This document shows positions 12,085-53,200 of a stretch of 64,000 bases of DNA, piece after piece. Source of the DNA: Tenrec ecaudatus (Eukaryota; Chordata; Mammalia; Afrosoricida; Tenrecidae); NCBI RefSeq assembly GCF_050624435.1, contig NC_134530.1:148776721-148840720 (forward strand), written 5' to 3'. The notes beneath the pieces are model-generated. The model saw nothing but the letters and a program-made list of their open reading frames with translations. It made no database searches and was not told the DNA's origin. The translations under genes and the position numbers were made by a program. Position 1 is the first letter of the stretch; every line of letters starts with the position of its first letter.

Positions 12085-12250
12085 AGTGGATTCTCACTGC
12101 TCATCACGACCCTCAGACAGAACCAACGCGCCTCATGGCTGGTTTGTAACCCTTTACAGGAGTAGAAAGCTGCCTGCTCCCCCCTCATCCCCCCCACCCC
12201 GTGGCCGGTGGTTTGAAACTGCAGCTGTTAGCAGCCCAAGTAACCCTCTA
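12085..12250 (-). repeat. AfroSINE-type SINE
   Basis: Antisense copy with 'ctttacaggagtagaaagc' and 'gtttgaaactgcagctgtta'. Its head end abuts the SPIN-type MITE at 12254. Confidence 0.65.
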
Positions 12251-12253
12251 CAC

Positions 12254-12449
12254 CCATGGTTCTCAACCTTCCTGAGCCGCGACCCTTTCTTATGGTTCCT
12301 CACGTGGTGGTGACCCCCCAACCATAACATTATTGTCATTGCTACTGCATACCTCTCATTTTACCACTAGTTATGAATTGGGTGACCCCCTGAAAGGGTC
12401 ATTTGACCTCCACCAAAGAGGTCACGACCCACGGGTTGAGAACCTGCTG
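12254..12449 (+). mobile_element. SPIN-type hAT MITE
   Basis: A MITE of about 196 bp whose ends are inverted copies of GGTTCTCAACC (left at about 12258, right as 'ggttgagaacc' at about 12434). The interior matches the SPACE INVADERS non-autonomous consensus as I know it: 'ctgagccgcgacccttt', 'ggtggtgacccccc', 'aaccataacattatt', 'ctgaaagggtcatttgacc', 'gtcacgacccacggg'. SPIN elements are hAT transposons reported from tenrec, bushbaby, bat, murine rodents, opossum, anole and frog, and attributed to horizontal transfer. The copy is diverged and I could not define a convincing 8-bp target duplication. It encodes nothing. Confidence 0.88.
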
Positions 12450-13029
12450 CTTAAGACTAAAGTTTTTAAATTCTCTTCATCAAGAATTCACATAAACTTA
12501 TTAAAAAGTAAAAGCTTTCAATTTCCCTATCTAGAAGTTTCAGAATAAGTAATTCAATGCTATAAGTAAACAGTTTCCATTAACTTATAAGGTAAGAAAA
12601 ATGGAATTCATAGTGGACATTTTCCATGAATTTTCTCAAGTCCACTGTGCGCGCTTGCATGCACGAGTACCAGAGAATGGTGACGAGAGGTACATTCAGA
12701 TACGGACACTGAAGCTCTGCACTGTGCTGAGCATGACACGTACGCTGTACAACAGCCGTACACGATGCCCTGCGTAGTCACGTCGTCATCAGAGAGCACT
12801 GACCTGTGCGGAAGCCACGGAGTAGGATGGGCAGGGTGAGCATGGATGTACTTAACTTTCTCATCGTGAATTGCAGGGCATATTCTATGCATGGCTCTTT
12901 CCCCAGTAATGATAACATGATTAACCTCGAAATGATCACCTAATTAAAAGTTCTTGCATGGTTTAACAGAAACTTGCAGTTTAAAAGGTTTTATTTTTTC
13001 CTTGAAGAACAACAAAAAGTCTTGACACT
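12450..13029. other. Spacer downstream of PHTF1
   Basis: No gene or clear repeat seen. The sequence is largely unique. 12990-12995 carries a second AATAAA on the - strand that could serve PHTF1. Confidence 0.5.
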
Positions 13030-13499
13030 GAAATTGTCCAGTAGAGTTCTTTATTTGGATTCAAGCTAGAATAGTTTAAAATGAACCTCACTCTGCTAGA
13101 GAAACACAATCTCCAACTCCCCAGGCTCGCGATGAAAGCACTGCGTCTGACGACTTCCAACCGAGGACCGTTGCTCCGTGTTCAGGCAGCGGCTTTGGTT
13201 ACTCAAGATGAGCTCCCTGTCGAGGTGCCCGCACCCCATCGCCCAGGTTCCATTCCCCACTTCAAAAGGTTCGTCTGTGTGGCTGTCGTGCTCAGGCTTC
13301 AGTCTTCTGACACGCTGTATGATTTTAAAGCACGCCATGCCTTGCGTATGCACCTCCAGTTGGAAGAGAGACTGGTCCTGTGGACCCCTGGGTGGGCGCA
13401 GGGTACCTCTGCACGGGACCAAGCGGGCAGGTAGATCTTGGCCCTTGTTGCTGCAGCCACCTCTCTCCTGCCTGGGCATCGATGCCACCAAGGCTCCAC
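13030..13499 (-). other. PHTF1: PHTF1 3' UTR
   Basis: Non-coding continuation of the last PHTF1 exon after the TAA at 13500-13502. It is free of SINEs. The end is inferred from the AATAAA at 13050-13055. Confidence 0.65.
13050..13055 (-). terminator. Probable PHTF1 poly(A) signal (AATAAA)
   Basis: TTTATT on the + strand is AATAAA on the - strand, about 445 bases past the PHTF1 stop. A second hexamer lies at 12990-12995. Which one is used cannot be decided from sequence. Confidence 0.6.
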
Positions 13500-42947
<29,448 letters not shown>

Positions 42948-42959
42948 TTGGCTAGCTGA

Positions 42960-43800
42960 AAATGAAGGGGAGTCCGTTGCGCAGCCCGGCGGCCGGGGGC
43001 TCTGCCCGTTGCGCGCAGCCTGGAGCCCCGCTTCGCGCAGCCGGTCGCCGGCCCGGCTTTGTCCGGGCGCTCTGCCAGGAAGGCGCCCAAGCCGGCGCGG
43101 GGCGACCAGAGGCGGCTCCGAGCGAGGTGGGCGCGAACGCCGCGGGCGCAGGGGCCGGGGAGCGGACGCAGCCCCCTCACCGCTCACCGCTGCCGCGGCC
43201 GCTGCCGGGCGGTCGGGCGGCCCGGGGCCCGCTGCTCAGAGGGCCGGGCCCGGCGGCGGGGCTCGGGGCGCGGCGGGCGGCATCCTCCCCCGCGGCCGAG
43301 ACGCCGGCGGGGCCGTTACCATGGAGACCCGCGGGCCGCCCCGCGCCCCGAGGGCGGCCGGCGGCGGCTACGGCAGCATCGCTCCCCGGCCGCCGCTCGG
43401 GGGCAGGGCCACCCGCGGGGGCGTCGGACGGACAAAGGAGGGCGGGGAGGCGAGGGTCTCCGCTCGGCCGCCAGCGCGGTGGCGAAGGGCGCTGTGTCCC
43501 GCCGCGGCAGGGGCCCGCGAGCTGGCGGTTTCGCTGGGCGCCGGGGCGACCGCGGTCCGGCAGAGCAGCGTCCGTCCGTCCGTCCGCCCGCCCGCCCGGC
43601 CGCGGCTTCCGCTTCCCGGGTCTGCCTGCGCCGGCGGCTCCGCCCCGCCCGGCCTCCCTCCCGGCCTCCCTCCCGGGCTCAGGGCTCCCTCCCGGGCGCG
43701 CTGCACTGCGGCTCCGGCCGCCGCCCCCGCCGGTCTCCGCGTCGGAGCCCCTCCCGGGGGACGGGCCGCAGAAAAGCGCGCGAAGGGAGCCGTGGGAGCG
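42960..43800 (-). promoter_or_regulatory. PHTF1: PHTF1 CpG-island promoter and non-coding first exon
   Basis: About 840 bases of very high GC with dense CpG and many GGGCGG/CCGCCC-type boxes, immediately upstream of the PHTF1 start exon. No TATA box is seen, as expected of a dispersed CpG-island promoter. The non-coding exon 1 is probably within 43188-43400. Long open frames on both strands here are a by-product of the lack of stop codons in GC-rich DNA. Confidence 0.85.
43315..43328. promoter_or_regulatory. Candidate RFX X-box in the PHTF1 promoter
   Basis: GTTACCATGGAGAC: one perfect X-box half (GTTACC), a 2-base spacer and a worse second half (GGAGAC against RGYAAC). RFX factors drive male germ-cell and ciliary genes, which fits PHTF1 expression; binding here is inference. 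Confidence 0.35.
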
Positions 43801-43985
43801 TAAGACCGGACAAAATAACAATCATGTATAAGTTATCAGGGGAGGAGGGGGAAATGAGCGCTGATGCCAAGGGCTCAAGGAGAAAATGTTTCCAAAACGA
43901 TGGCAACAAATGTGCAGATGTGCTTGACACGACGGATGGTGGATGGTGAGTTGTACGAGCCCCCAATAAAATGATTTTTTAAAAT
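43801..43985 (+). mobile_element. LINE-1 3' end fragment abutting the PHTF1 CpG island
   Basis: Sense fragment: 'aagaccggacaaaataacaa', 'gctgatgccaagggctcaag', 'gcttgacacgacggatgg', 'gagcccccaataaaatg' and an A/T tail. It begins exactly where the GC-rich sequence stops. It carries an AATAAA at about 43965 on the strand opposite to PHTF1. Confidence 0.85.
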
Positions 43986-45545
43986 GTAACCTACGCTACT
44001 ACCTAAACACAAAGTCCTTGCCGCAGAGACGTTTTCTGCGGGCTCCCTTGGTGGCGGGGGCTGCGGGAGCGATCCGGCACGCGCCGGGCAGAGGCGGTGG
44101 CCCAAGGACGCTGTCTGTCCTCTCAGCGCTGGCCGGCCGCTGGGGAAGGGGACGAACCGAGTTAGGAATGGCAGGGCCAGTCTGGGGAAAGGCACAGCTG
44201 CGCCCCACACGGAAGATTAAAGCGGGGTACGTGAATACGGGTTTCGAACCACGTTCCTCACGATCACTTTGTGTCATTAACGGTGCACTGGCGCCTGGTG
44301 CCATTTTTTTCTCACCACCTTGCCCCGTGAAGCGAACGACAGAAAAGAATTAGAATCGCTACTGGTCAACGCCTTACAGGCGCGGCACACCTTCCTTGGA
44401 CTCCCATCTACTGGGCGGCTTCCAGAGAGGCCTGCTAAGGAGCTAACAGGTGACTCCCACAGCCCTCCTTTGTGAAGCTCACGGCTTTAGTGGCTTCCTT
44501 GCTCGGCTCTTGCTCCTTGACAGCGTTTCCCATCCTTATAGCTAAACAGGACAGATGGTAAATTCAGGAAAAGAGGAGGAAAACTAGCTGAATGACAAAT
44601 GAAAGTCGTTTGTTTTTTTCATTTTCAATATTGGCTTTAAAACTTAAATGACATTAACATCAAAAGCATTTTACCTCTGATAGCACAGCAACCAAGTTTG
44701 GGAGAAGGCAGTGGAAGAGAGAGTGCACCGGTCACCAAGAATGGACAAACAGAAGCAAGTAGTGGGGACCCACAACTGCAGTCAGAGCACTGCTTCCGTA
44801 AACAGCTCTGTGATCTCAGGCAAGTCTTCCAACTGTCTGTTTGCTCCCGTGTATTGCTGAGGCAAATTCCCTTCCTGATGAAGCCTTGGGAACTGGAGAC
44901 ACTCCTCTACCGTGTCTGGCCATTGCAGTCTACTTTTCGAGTCAGAACCAAGGGCCGCCAGTGCTTAGGATATGACAAAGAGAGTTCACACACAAACCCA
45001 GTTTGTGTCAACCAATCTGTGACATCGTTGTCTATAAACAATGTGTATTGATACTGCATGCACTCACCAGCCCCCACCAAAAAAGTTCTTTTCTCACAAG
45101 TAGATATAAGCCTAGTTAAGTAGCAGTGGGGATAAATGCCAAGTATAATTTTTTTTTCTTCCCAAAAGCTAGCTGCATCTCACTATTGATGGAATCTCCC
45201 TCCCCTAGACATCTGTCCTTTTCCATAGGAAAAAAAGATTCGCAAGTGCTTTCTAAACTACTAAACAGCATTAGGGGGCACATGCTGGCCAAAGGATCAG
45301 CCACTGGAACCCAGCAGCAGCCAAGGGCCTGGGCCTCTGCCCCTGCAGATGACAGGCACCGTGCAGCAGTTCCTTCTGCTGTTTCTCACAGACGCATGAT
45401 GCTTTAAGTTAAAGCTAATACAACACAGGGGGCTGGGGAGTAATAAACTTCTAAATGTAAGTTCCAGGTATCTAGAGTGCATATATACATACATACACAC
45501 ACATACATTCACACACACATGCTATTCACTTTGTGATGAAACATC
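43986..45545. other. Intergenic spacer between PHTF1 and RSBN1
   Basis: The first 400 bases are still moderately GC-rich (possible CpG-island shore), then ordinary AT-rich DNA. No gene or clear repeat found. Confidence 0.5.
45485..45532. repeat. (CA/TA)n simple repeat
   Basis: Imperfect alternation of 'cata' and 'caca' units just beyond the RSBN1 3' end. Confidence 0.8.
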
Positions 45546-45549
45546 AGTA

Positions 45550-48500
45550 AAGGACAAATCAGACTTTGTTTATTAAAAAAATACTTTACAGGAAAAAAAA
45601 AACCTATGCATTCCATTGTCCTATTTTACAAAGAAATAGCTTAACAATTTAACACACTTAGACAGCTACAAAAAAAGCACTGTGTTAAAAGGATTATTAT
45701 TCACACAAATTTAGATTTAAGACTATATTCATTAAAAACTTTTTAAAACACATGTTAATGTCAATAAACAAACTAAGGCCACACAACGCAAATAGTCCAC
45801 CAGGCAAATTATACATTTCATCTATATGCAAAGACCTCTTAGATAAATTAAAGCCACAGGAAAAAAAGTCTTAGCTGCCAATCAAAATGGAGTTTAGTCA
45901 CAGAAAACACAATTACATGAAAATTTACACCATGTGATAGAAGTATACATAAGTATTTCTTTAGAATTGAAAGTGCTATATTAAGAGACTAGTGGTCTCA
46001 ACTACATGCACAAGTGGATTATTAAAAAATGTATGAAGAAAATGGAAGGCCATAATATAATATTTATGGAGAGATACTTGCTTTTAAAGCAGCAAACCTG
46101 CAGGATGAGGATATGTCCCATGGGTGCTGAAGAAAAAATGTCTTGTGCATTTCCTCTACCTCTGTATAACCAAGAAACCTCTTTTTAAAAATTAACAGCA
46201 CAAATGTGAACTTCTGATATGTGCTAGTGAAAGGTTTTTTCGTAACCTATAGCCTTGATAGAATAGACTCAATTATTGTTAAGGTATGAATGCAAATTAA
46301 AGTCTTAATGGCAAAGATGAGGGAGCATCAGAAATTTCATGGAAGAATGTAATTAAAAGATAATGGAATTTTCTCACAAATGCTTTGAAGCTCCGTTACA
46401 AAAAAGGAAATATTACAGGCTAGTTTATTAATGATTATGAATATATTCATTAATGATTTTTATAGATTTTGGAGTCTTATCCTTCTAGTTTGCATTTAGG
46501 CAGAATATTTATAAATGGAATTGCAATATTCATGTTTCTCCAGGGACTGTTAAGTGTGAACTTTGTGCCCATTAAGACTGAGGCAAGTCACCTTTTCCTA
46601 AGGTTTAGTACGGAATTTTATTAATAAGCTCCTTCCCCCAAAACACAACTGGTCATAATGAGTCAACTAATGTCCCAAGTGTCTCGGAAAGGAAAGGGCA
46701 CTTTTCAAAAGTCTTTAATTTAAAATAATAAAGTACCAGTTAAATTCTAAATATTGAATAAACATAAAATTAAAAGTACAATCATAAAATACAAAAAGGA
46801 GAGTTCATGTTTAGAGTTAAAACTTCAGAGAGGGAGCTATTGTGTAGGTTTTTATTATTGCTTCGTGAATTTGGATGATAATCCTAACTCCTAGCGTATT
46901 TTGGTAATTACAGAATGACTCCTGGGCAACGGGAAGACTTTCTTATTGGATACCATAAAATCACTCTCGTCACCAAGTCAGGGACGTTCATTTATTGGAT
47001 CTTTTCTGTAAGCACATTTAAAATCATTCCTCCACTCCAAACTCTACTGAAACTTAGAGCTACATTCTGCAAATAATCTCAAAAACGTTGGCACAAGAAA
47101 TAATATACCAAAGAGGAAGACCAGTTTAAAATTTCAGGTACAACTTCACTGCCATCACTGTTACAAATCAGAAGATGCCAGATTGCTCCATGCCTCACTC
47201 CACCAAACTAAATAATTTAACAATAGAAAAGTTGCAATAATTTGTATCACTATACTAGGATACTGCTTTGAAAGCAGTAAGAAACTCAAAATTGCCACTT
47301 TTATATTCATCAGTCTTTAAAGCATGCTATTAAAATCTAATACTCACATAGGACATTCAGAGTTTCCAGATACATTACTAGCTAAATGTTTCTTTCTCCA
47401 TTCTATTTGCAATTCTAACATACAATGAATGTATTATATTAGTACATGATTTTTAACATTTTTATACTCCTTTGATGGGTTTATATTGGAGGCGAGGGTC
47501 AAATGTTTTATAAAAAGAAAATGGGGATTCGCTGTTGATCGTAAGGTCTTTGCAGATCCGCTGGTTCCTGAGTGGTTAAACACAGTGCTGGCTGTCAGGA
47601 GACAGTCTCCTTGTTTATTAGCTATGACCAGCTGAGACGACAGATGCCATCTGCTGGATGGCAAGTAGGAAATGGGGGAATTGGATCTTGGAAGACAAGG
47701 AAAATAAAAATAAAAGTTTTTGCTTTTAACAACTTTGCTCTTCATGATTATTTTAAAAAGCAAATGTTGCCTGAGAAGAATTTTACTTTGCACGGCCTGG
47801 TAAAGCTCTATGAAATTCTTCTGGACAGAAAAACAAAAACAATAATCCAAACCACACAGTTTGTGATTTAATCCCATCCCCTCCATCCCTCCCCTCTCCC
47901 TCCCGCAAAATAACAAAACCAAAAGACACCCTCAAAGGCAGGTCCCTTAAAAACTAGTCTTGATAAACTAGAATTTACCCCAGATTTATACCGAAGATTT
48001 AAAAACACCCCTGCAATAATCACATTACCTTTCATACTGTACTAATTACCTTATTTACAAGAACTAAAACCAACATCACTTCCAATTCATAAATGATTTA
48101 CATTGAAATGTTTCTCTATTTGTCTTCATCCTTTGTAACAAAGAATACATACATATACATATATATAAGGAATAATACAGATTCTAACTAATCACTGCAG
48201 TATTTTGCTGATGATTACTTTTCTATCCATTTACAGTGACCTCTATACTTTGCTAATATGCATTTAACTACACAACAATATTGCACAAAGTAATATTTAT
48301 ATAAGATTTAACCTATTTCTTGAATGTTTTTAGAGAAAAATTCTTACTGTATATTTCAGAAGATGCAGCTAAATTTTCATGGTGACAGACAAAATACAGC
48401 AGCATCTTTTTCTTTTTGTTTGTTTGCCTATGATAATGTGTATGGTTCCTAATCTCATCCTGGGGGGGAGGGGGGAAATCGCCAAATTACACTGTAACCA

Positions 48501-49779
48501 GGTAGATCAACAAGAATCTAGTCTTAGGTGTGGGGATACTCTTCCTTTCATAAACAAAAGCCCTACTGTATTGTTAACTAAGACAAAGTGAAACTTGTTT
48601 CACACTGGCATTCTAAAATAATAGAAAGTTAGAGATCACCCGAGCTATAAACTGTGCCGTAAAACAAAGAATGAAGTCAGGCACTAAGCATTAGGCAACC
48701 TAAAACTCTAGGATTAAATCTAATGGCATAATCCTTATCAGAGAGAAGCAACACAGAAACAGTGAATAAACCCCAGTATTCACCAGTTAAAAATATGTAC
48801 TGACAAGGTGTCAATAATAGATCTTTATCATGAAGAGGTCGACACTAGACGACAAGAAGAATTGTTCGAAATTCTGACCGCTAGATTCTGGCAGCCTCAT
48901 GAAAGCTGGATGCCGTTCTGTAAATCTGAGACTGTGATCAGTTTAGGAAGCAAGAGAGTCCACACAGAGTGTGAGGATGCTAGGAAGCAGAGCAACAGAG
49001 CAGCATGTCAGCAAGAGCTCTTTACTCAAAGTATCTTCTATCATCAAGTTATTTTAGAAAAGATTAATGAACCATGGATAATGAATGACCAAGGACTATT
49101 CAACTTTAGATTTAATTTTTTTTTAATCAAAATACCCACTGGGCTTTAAATAACAGATACCCCCCCCCCAAAAAAAACCCCGACAGTTTGGATCAAAAAG
49201 TGCTGTGCTTTCCCTTTTGTTAAGAAACCAGAGAGTCACTGGATTTGCCTTAGAAAGGACTTGTTTCTGTGGTTGGAACTAAATAACTTACTTGCCCATG
49301 GACAAGATGCAGGAACTCACTCCAACAACCTATGCCATTTTAACTGCAGAAATGGAATTTGTGCCATAAAGACACAGTACTGATCCATAAATCTGACCGC
49401 CGATCATGAAAGCAGCAAATATGGCATGAGACAAGGCAAGATCAAATTAAGGAAAGTGAATAACTTACCAAATAAGAATCTGTTATTCCAGAGAATTCTC
49501 ATTTTGAATTGAAGAAGAGATTGAATTGTTACCTCACACCTTAAAACAGAAAGTAGCAGCAGACCCACTATTACATACTGTACTAACGGGATAAGATACA
49601 ACTCTTAACTTTGCATAATCTGTGTAAAAAAGATATGCTTGACATTTGTGGAATGTCATTTCTCTTTATAGAATTATAGGCAAGATTTCTCCAATAAAAC
49701 TTAACTTAAGCCAGTTATAAAACTATAACTTCACATCAAAATTTAAAAAAGTTAAAAAATGTGTTTGAATATGTACATA
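45550..49779 (-). other. RSBN1: RSBN1 long 3' UTR
   Basis: About 4.2 kb of AT-rich sequence with no recognisable SINE, LINE or DNA transposon, in sharp contrast to its surroundings. It follows the RSBN1 stop without an acceptor or exon signal. Mammalian RSBN1 mRNAs are known to have a long 3' UTR. Repeat avoidance supports a transcribed, constrained region. Confidence 0.65.
45569..45574 (-). terminator. Probable distal RSBN1 poly(A) signal (AATAAA)
   Basis: TTTATT on the + strand. It is the last good hexamer before the simple repeat and the intergenic spacer, about 4.2 kb past the RSBN1 stop. Nearer hexamers exist, so alternative ends are likely. Confidence 0.45.
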
Positions 49780-50250
49780 TCACACAGGAGTGTTCGAATG
49801 TTCCTGCAGATGATGTTGCTGGCCAGATTCCAGTCTGCTCTCCACCTTCAGAGCTGGGACGGGCTGCGTCATCTGATCGTGGGGTGGGTTAAGCTCTGAA
49901 GAAGATGGGCAGGAGGAGGAGGTTGTCAAAAGCTGCATCTCTGTGCATGCTTCTTCTGACTCAGTTTTTATCCTCAGACACTGGGAGTCAACTTCTAATT
50001 CTCGATTTCCAGTTAAACTACAGTCCATGTTAGCAGAGCTTTCTGTGTTGGGAGTGGCTTCCACAACTGGATGGTACTGTTTAAGCCTTATATGCCAGGC
50101 TAAACTGCACACTGCCGACACTGTTTTGAACTGATGAATGACGTTTCTGGGGATGAAGTAGATATCATTGTCACACAGCTGAATTCTTGCGTAACGAATG
50201 CCTTCCCGTCTCATCTGGTTTAGTTTCGCTTCATCTACCCACTGCACACA
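49780..50250 (-). CDS. RSBN1: RSBN1 last coding exon (156 residues and stop)
   Basis: Encodes [18 protein letters not shown] and [20 protein letters not shown], conserved to the end of the folded region, then a Glu/Ser/Thr/Pro-rich tail. Acceptor CAG at 50253-50251, stop TGA at 49782-49780. Confidence 0.96.
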   Translation of the reverse strand, partial: CVQWVDEAKLNQMRREGIRYARIQLCDNDIYFIPRNVIHQFKTVSAVCSLAWHIRLKQYHPVVEATPNTESSANMDCSLTGNRELEVDSQCLRIKTESEEACTEMQLLTTSSSCPSSSELNPPHDQMTQPVPALKVESRLESGQQHHLQEHSNTPV

Positions 50251-53200
50251 CTGAAGGGAGAAAAAAATAGGCAGAGTGCTTAAAATAAATACATCATAAT
50301 TTAGTCAAGTGTTGTAACTAGCACAGTGCAAGTGAGAACAAAGGATGTTGTTATTAATCAAAATAAAGTTAAGCAACACTAAATGGAACAAAGCTTTCTA
50401 AAATTTCCTATAATTCTTGGGAAACATTTCCCCACATATTTTACTACCTCTCTAACAACACATTCTGAGCCCTAGTGGCACCATAGTTAGAGCACGTGGC
50501 TGCCAACCCCAAAGTGGGCTGATCGAGCGCACCAGCCTTTCTGTTGGGAGAAGATGTGGCGGTCTGCTTCTATGAAAATGTAGAGACTTGGAAGCTCTAT
50601 GGGACAGTTCTGCCCTATCCTACAGCACTGACAGATGTTGAACCAACCTCACACAAACAACGGCATACGAGGGGGTACCCAAGAAAAACGTATGTATGTA
50701 AAGTTTTTTACAAAACAACCTTATTACCTTCAAAGTACATGCCATTACACTTAATACATTGGTCAAATCTGTGATTCCATTCTTAGAAACATTTTTTGGA
50801 AGGTGTGACTTTAAAAAATCATTTTATTTGGAGCTCGTACAGCTCTTATCACAATCCATACACGCATTCACTGTGTCAAGCCCATTTGTACATATGTTGC
50901 CATCATAATTTTCAAACAATTTTCTTTCTACTTGAGCCCTCTGGAAACACTGTTCACACTCATCTGTTTGGGTCACTGACAGCACCCCCCTCATTTTTTT
51001 CTTTTCACCTCTTCTATGTCCTCAAATCACTGTCCTTTCCTGTTCCTTTTCATTTGCGGAAATAAAAAGTCCCATGGAGCGAGGCCAGGTGAGCAAGGTG
51101 TGTGAGGCAAGAGAGGCATGCTGTTTTTGTCAAAAACTGGTGCGCGGAGATGGGTGCATGAGCAGATAGGTGCACTGCAGTGGTGGCAAAACCAATCCCT
51201 CGTCTGACACAAATCAGGCCTTTTTATCACACGAAGTTTTGTAATCTTTTCAGAATCACTGAACAGAAAGCTCGATTAATAGTCTGACCTGGTGCATGAA
51301 CTCCAAATGCACTGCAAGTTGACATTTTTATCTGTTCCAGAAGTTGACAGACATCCAGAATGAGGTGTGTCATCAATCGACATTCCACCATTTTTGAAAC
51401 AAAACCACTCATACACATGAATTTTATCCATTACACTCTCCTTGTAAGCTGTGCTCAACATCACAACCAGCATTTTTCCCAAGCAGGAAACAAAATTTCA
51501 CAGCTGCAAGCTGTTCTCTTTAATCAGCCATCACAAAAACTGAATTGTGAGTGAAGCGGCTTTTACGAGAAAATTCACTGTGACCGCAGAGAGCCTTCCC
51601 AGGTGATGCCACTGGGTGCACTCCCTCAGAGCCAGTTGCTGGGTGCTGGGCTAGTCGGAAAACATGTTCTATGAAAGCCCCGCCCAGCTGGGCTTTTTTT
51701 CTTTTTGTTTTGCTTTTTTTGGGGATGGTAACCCCTCGTACAGTTAATCTCATAACCAAATTATTTTTTACTTTAATTTTTTGTTGAGACCACGTATTTT
51801 TATTAAGGACAAACATGCTAATTCAAGGGGAAACATTTTCTTTGTGATATTAATGTTGATGCAATGACGTAGGACATGGGTCTCAAGAGAACACCAGTGC
51901 TAGATTGATGGAGCAACGCCTGCTTCTTCAGATTCACACCGCCACAAACAGAAGTCCCTCCTAGGTGACAGCAAACACTACCACTGGGATAGGAGTTTCC
52001 CAAGAAACCTAACACGCTGAAAATGTTGCTGGGAACCATGTGTGTCCTAGGGTTAAAGTTAGAATAACTCAAAACCTAAATTCTCAGCAGCCCTAGCCAG
52101 AGTTTTCCAGACGGTGCAGCTTTACAGGAGCAGAGAACCTCATCTTTCTTGCTGAGAGAAGCTGGTAAATTCGAACTACTGTTCGGCACCTTACCCCACT
52201 GTACCAGCAAGATGACTTCAGCATGGCTCAGCAGATCATTTAAATGAGTCTTGTAATGCATGGCTAAATATCAATATCCTTAGCCATGTAAAGGACAGCA
52301 TTTATCTTCTGTTGTACCATTTGATTTTTTTGCATTTAAGGGCACATAGTACAACACTATCATGGGCAGAGCTGACTGGCCTAGGTCCTATAATCATCCC
52401 TGGCCCACATGGAATCCCAAAGAATGCAGGGACCTTAAGCACTCAGCTTAGAGAAGTCTGCTATAAACAATTTTCAACACTCACTTCCTGCAACACAGAC
52501 AAAATCCAATTCTAAAAGAAAAATGCAAAGTAAAATGGGCATGGATATTTATTTCCAGTATCAAATTTAAATGGTAATTAAAAAAAAAAAAGGAGGGTTA
52601 TTACCTGGGAAACTGGAGGTTCATGAAGGTCCAACTGAAGTCTCTGTACGACATCAGTAAAATCTTCAGCGTGAAAACAAATTACGTCTTTGGTTATGCG
52701 AGGTTGGTCACTCCTGAGTAATAAAATTCAGAATTGAGTTTCAGGTCAAGCATCTCACAGTGATAAACGATAGCACAACGAGCTTTCCTGCCCACCTGAA
52801 AATGCGGCTGCTAGCATGGGAACAGACGTATAACCCCTAAAGACTAAGTATATATGTGCTTCTTTTATCAACTTAAAGAAAATAAAACACATCAGTGGAA
52901 AAGTTATGAAAATCAGATTCGTTGTAGCATAACAGTAATAGCTAAAAACCAAGAGTTGTCTACATTATTTGTGTCTGCATCCCTCCCCACCACCTTGCCC
53001 AGCCATCTCTACCACTACTCTGGAGTCTCATTAGAAGGAAACATAGTAGACAGAACATGTCTCAGCCACACTGATGTCACACCTTCTAAGTCAGCATTGG
53101 CTTGATGGCAGCTAGTTTGAGTTGAAGTTTTCAAGCACAAGGAAAACCTGAATAATCTTTAACTGGAAATATTTTCTAAGTATGACTGAACAATACATAT

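Noticed and set aside
42962-43949. Several open frames of 200-296 codons on both strands in the GC-rich block
   Set aside because: They overlap one another in all frames, are rich in Arg, Pro, Gly and Ala, and arise because CpG-island DNA has few stop codons. No known domain is visible.
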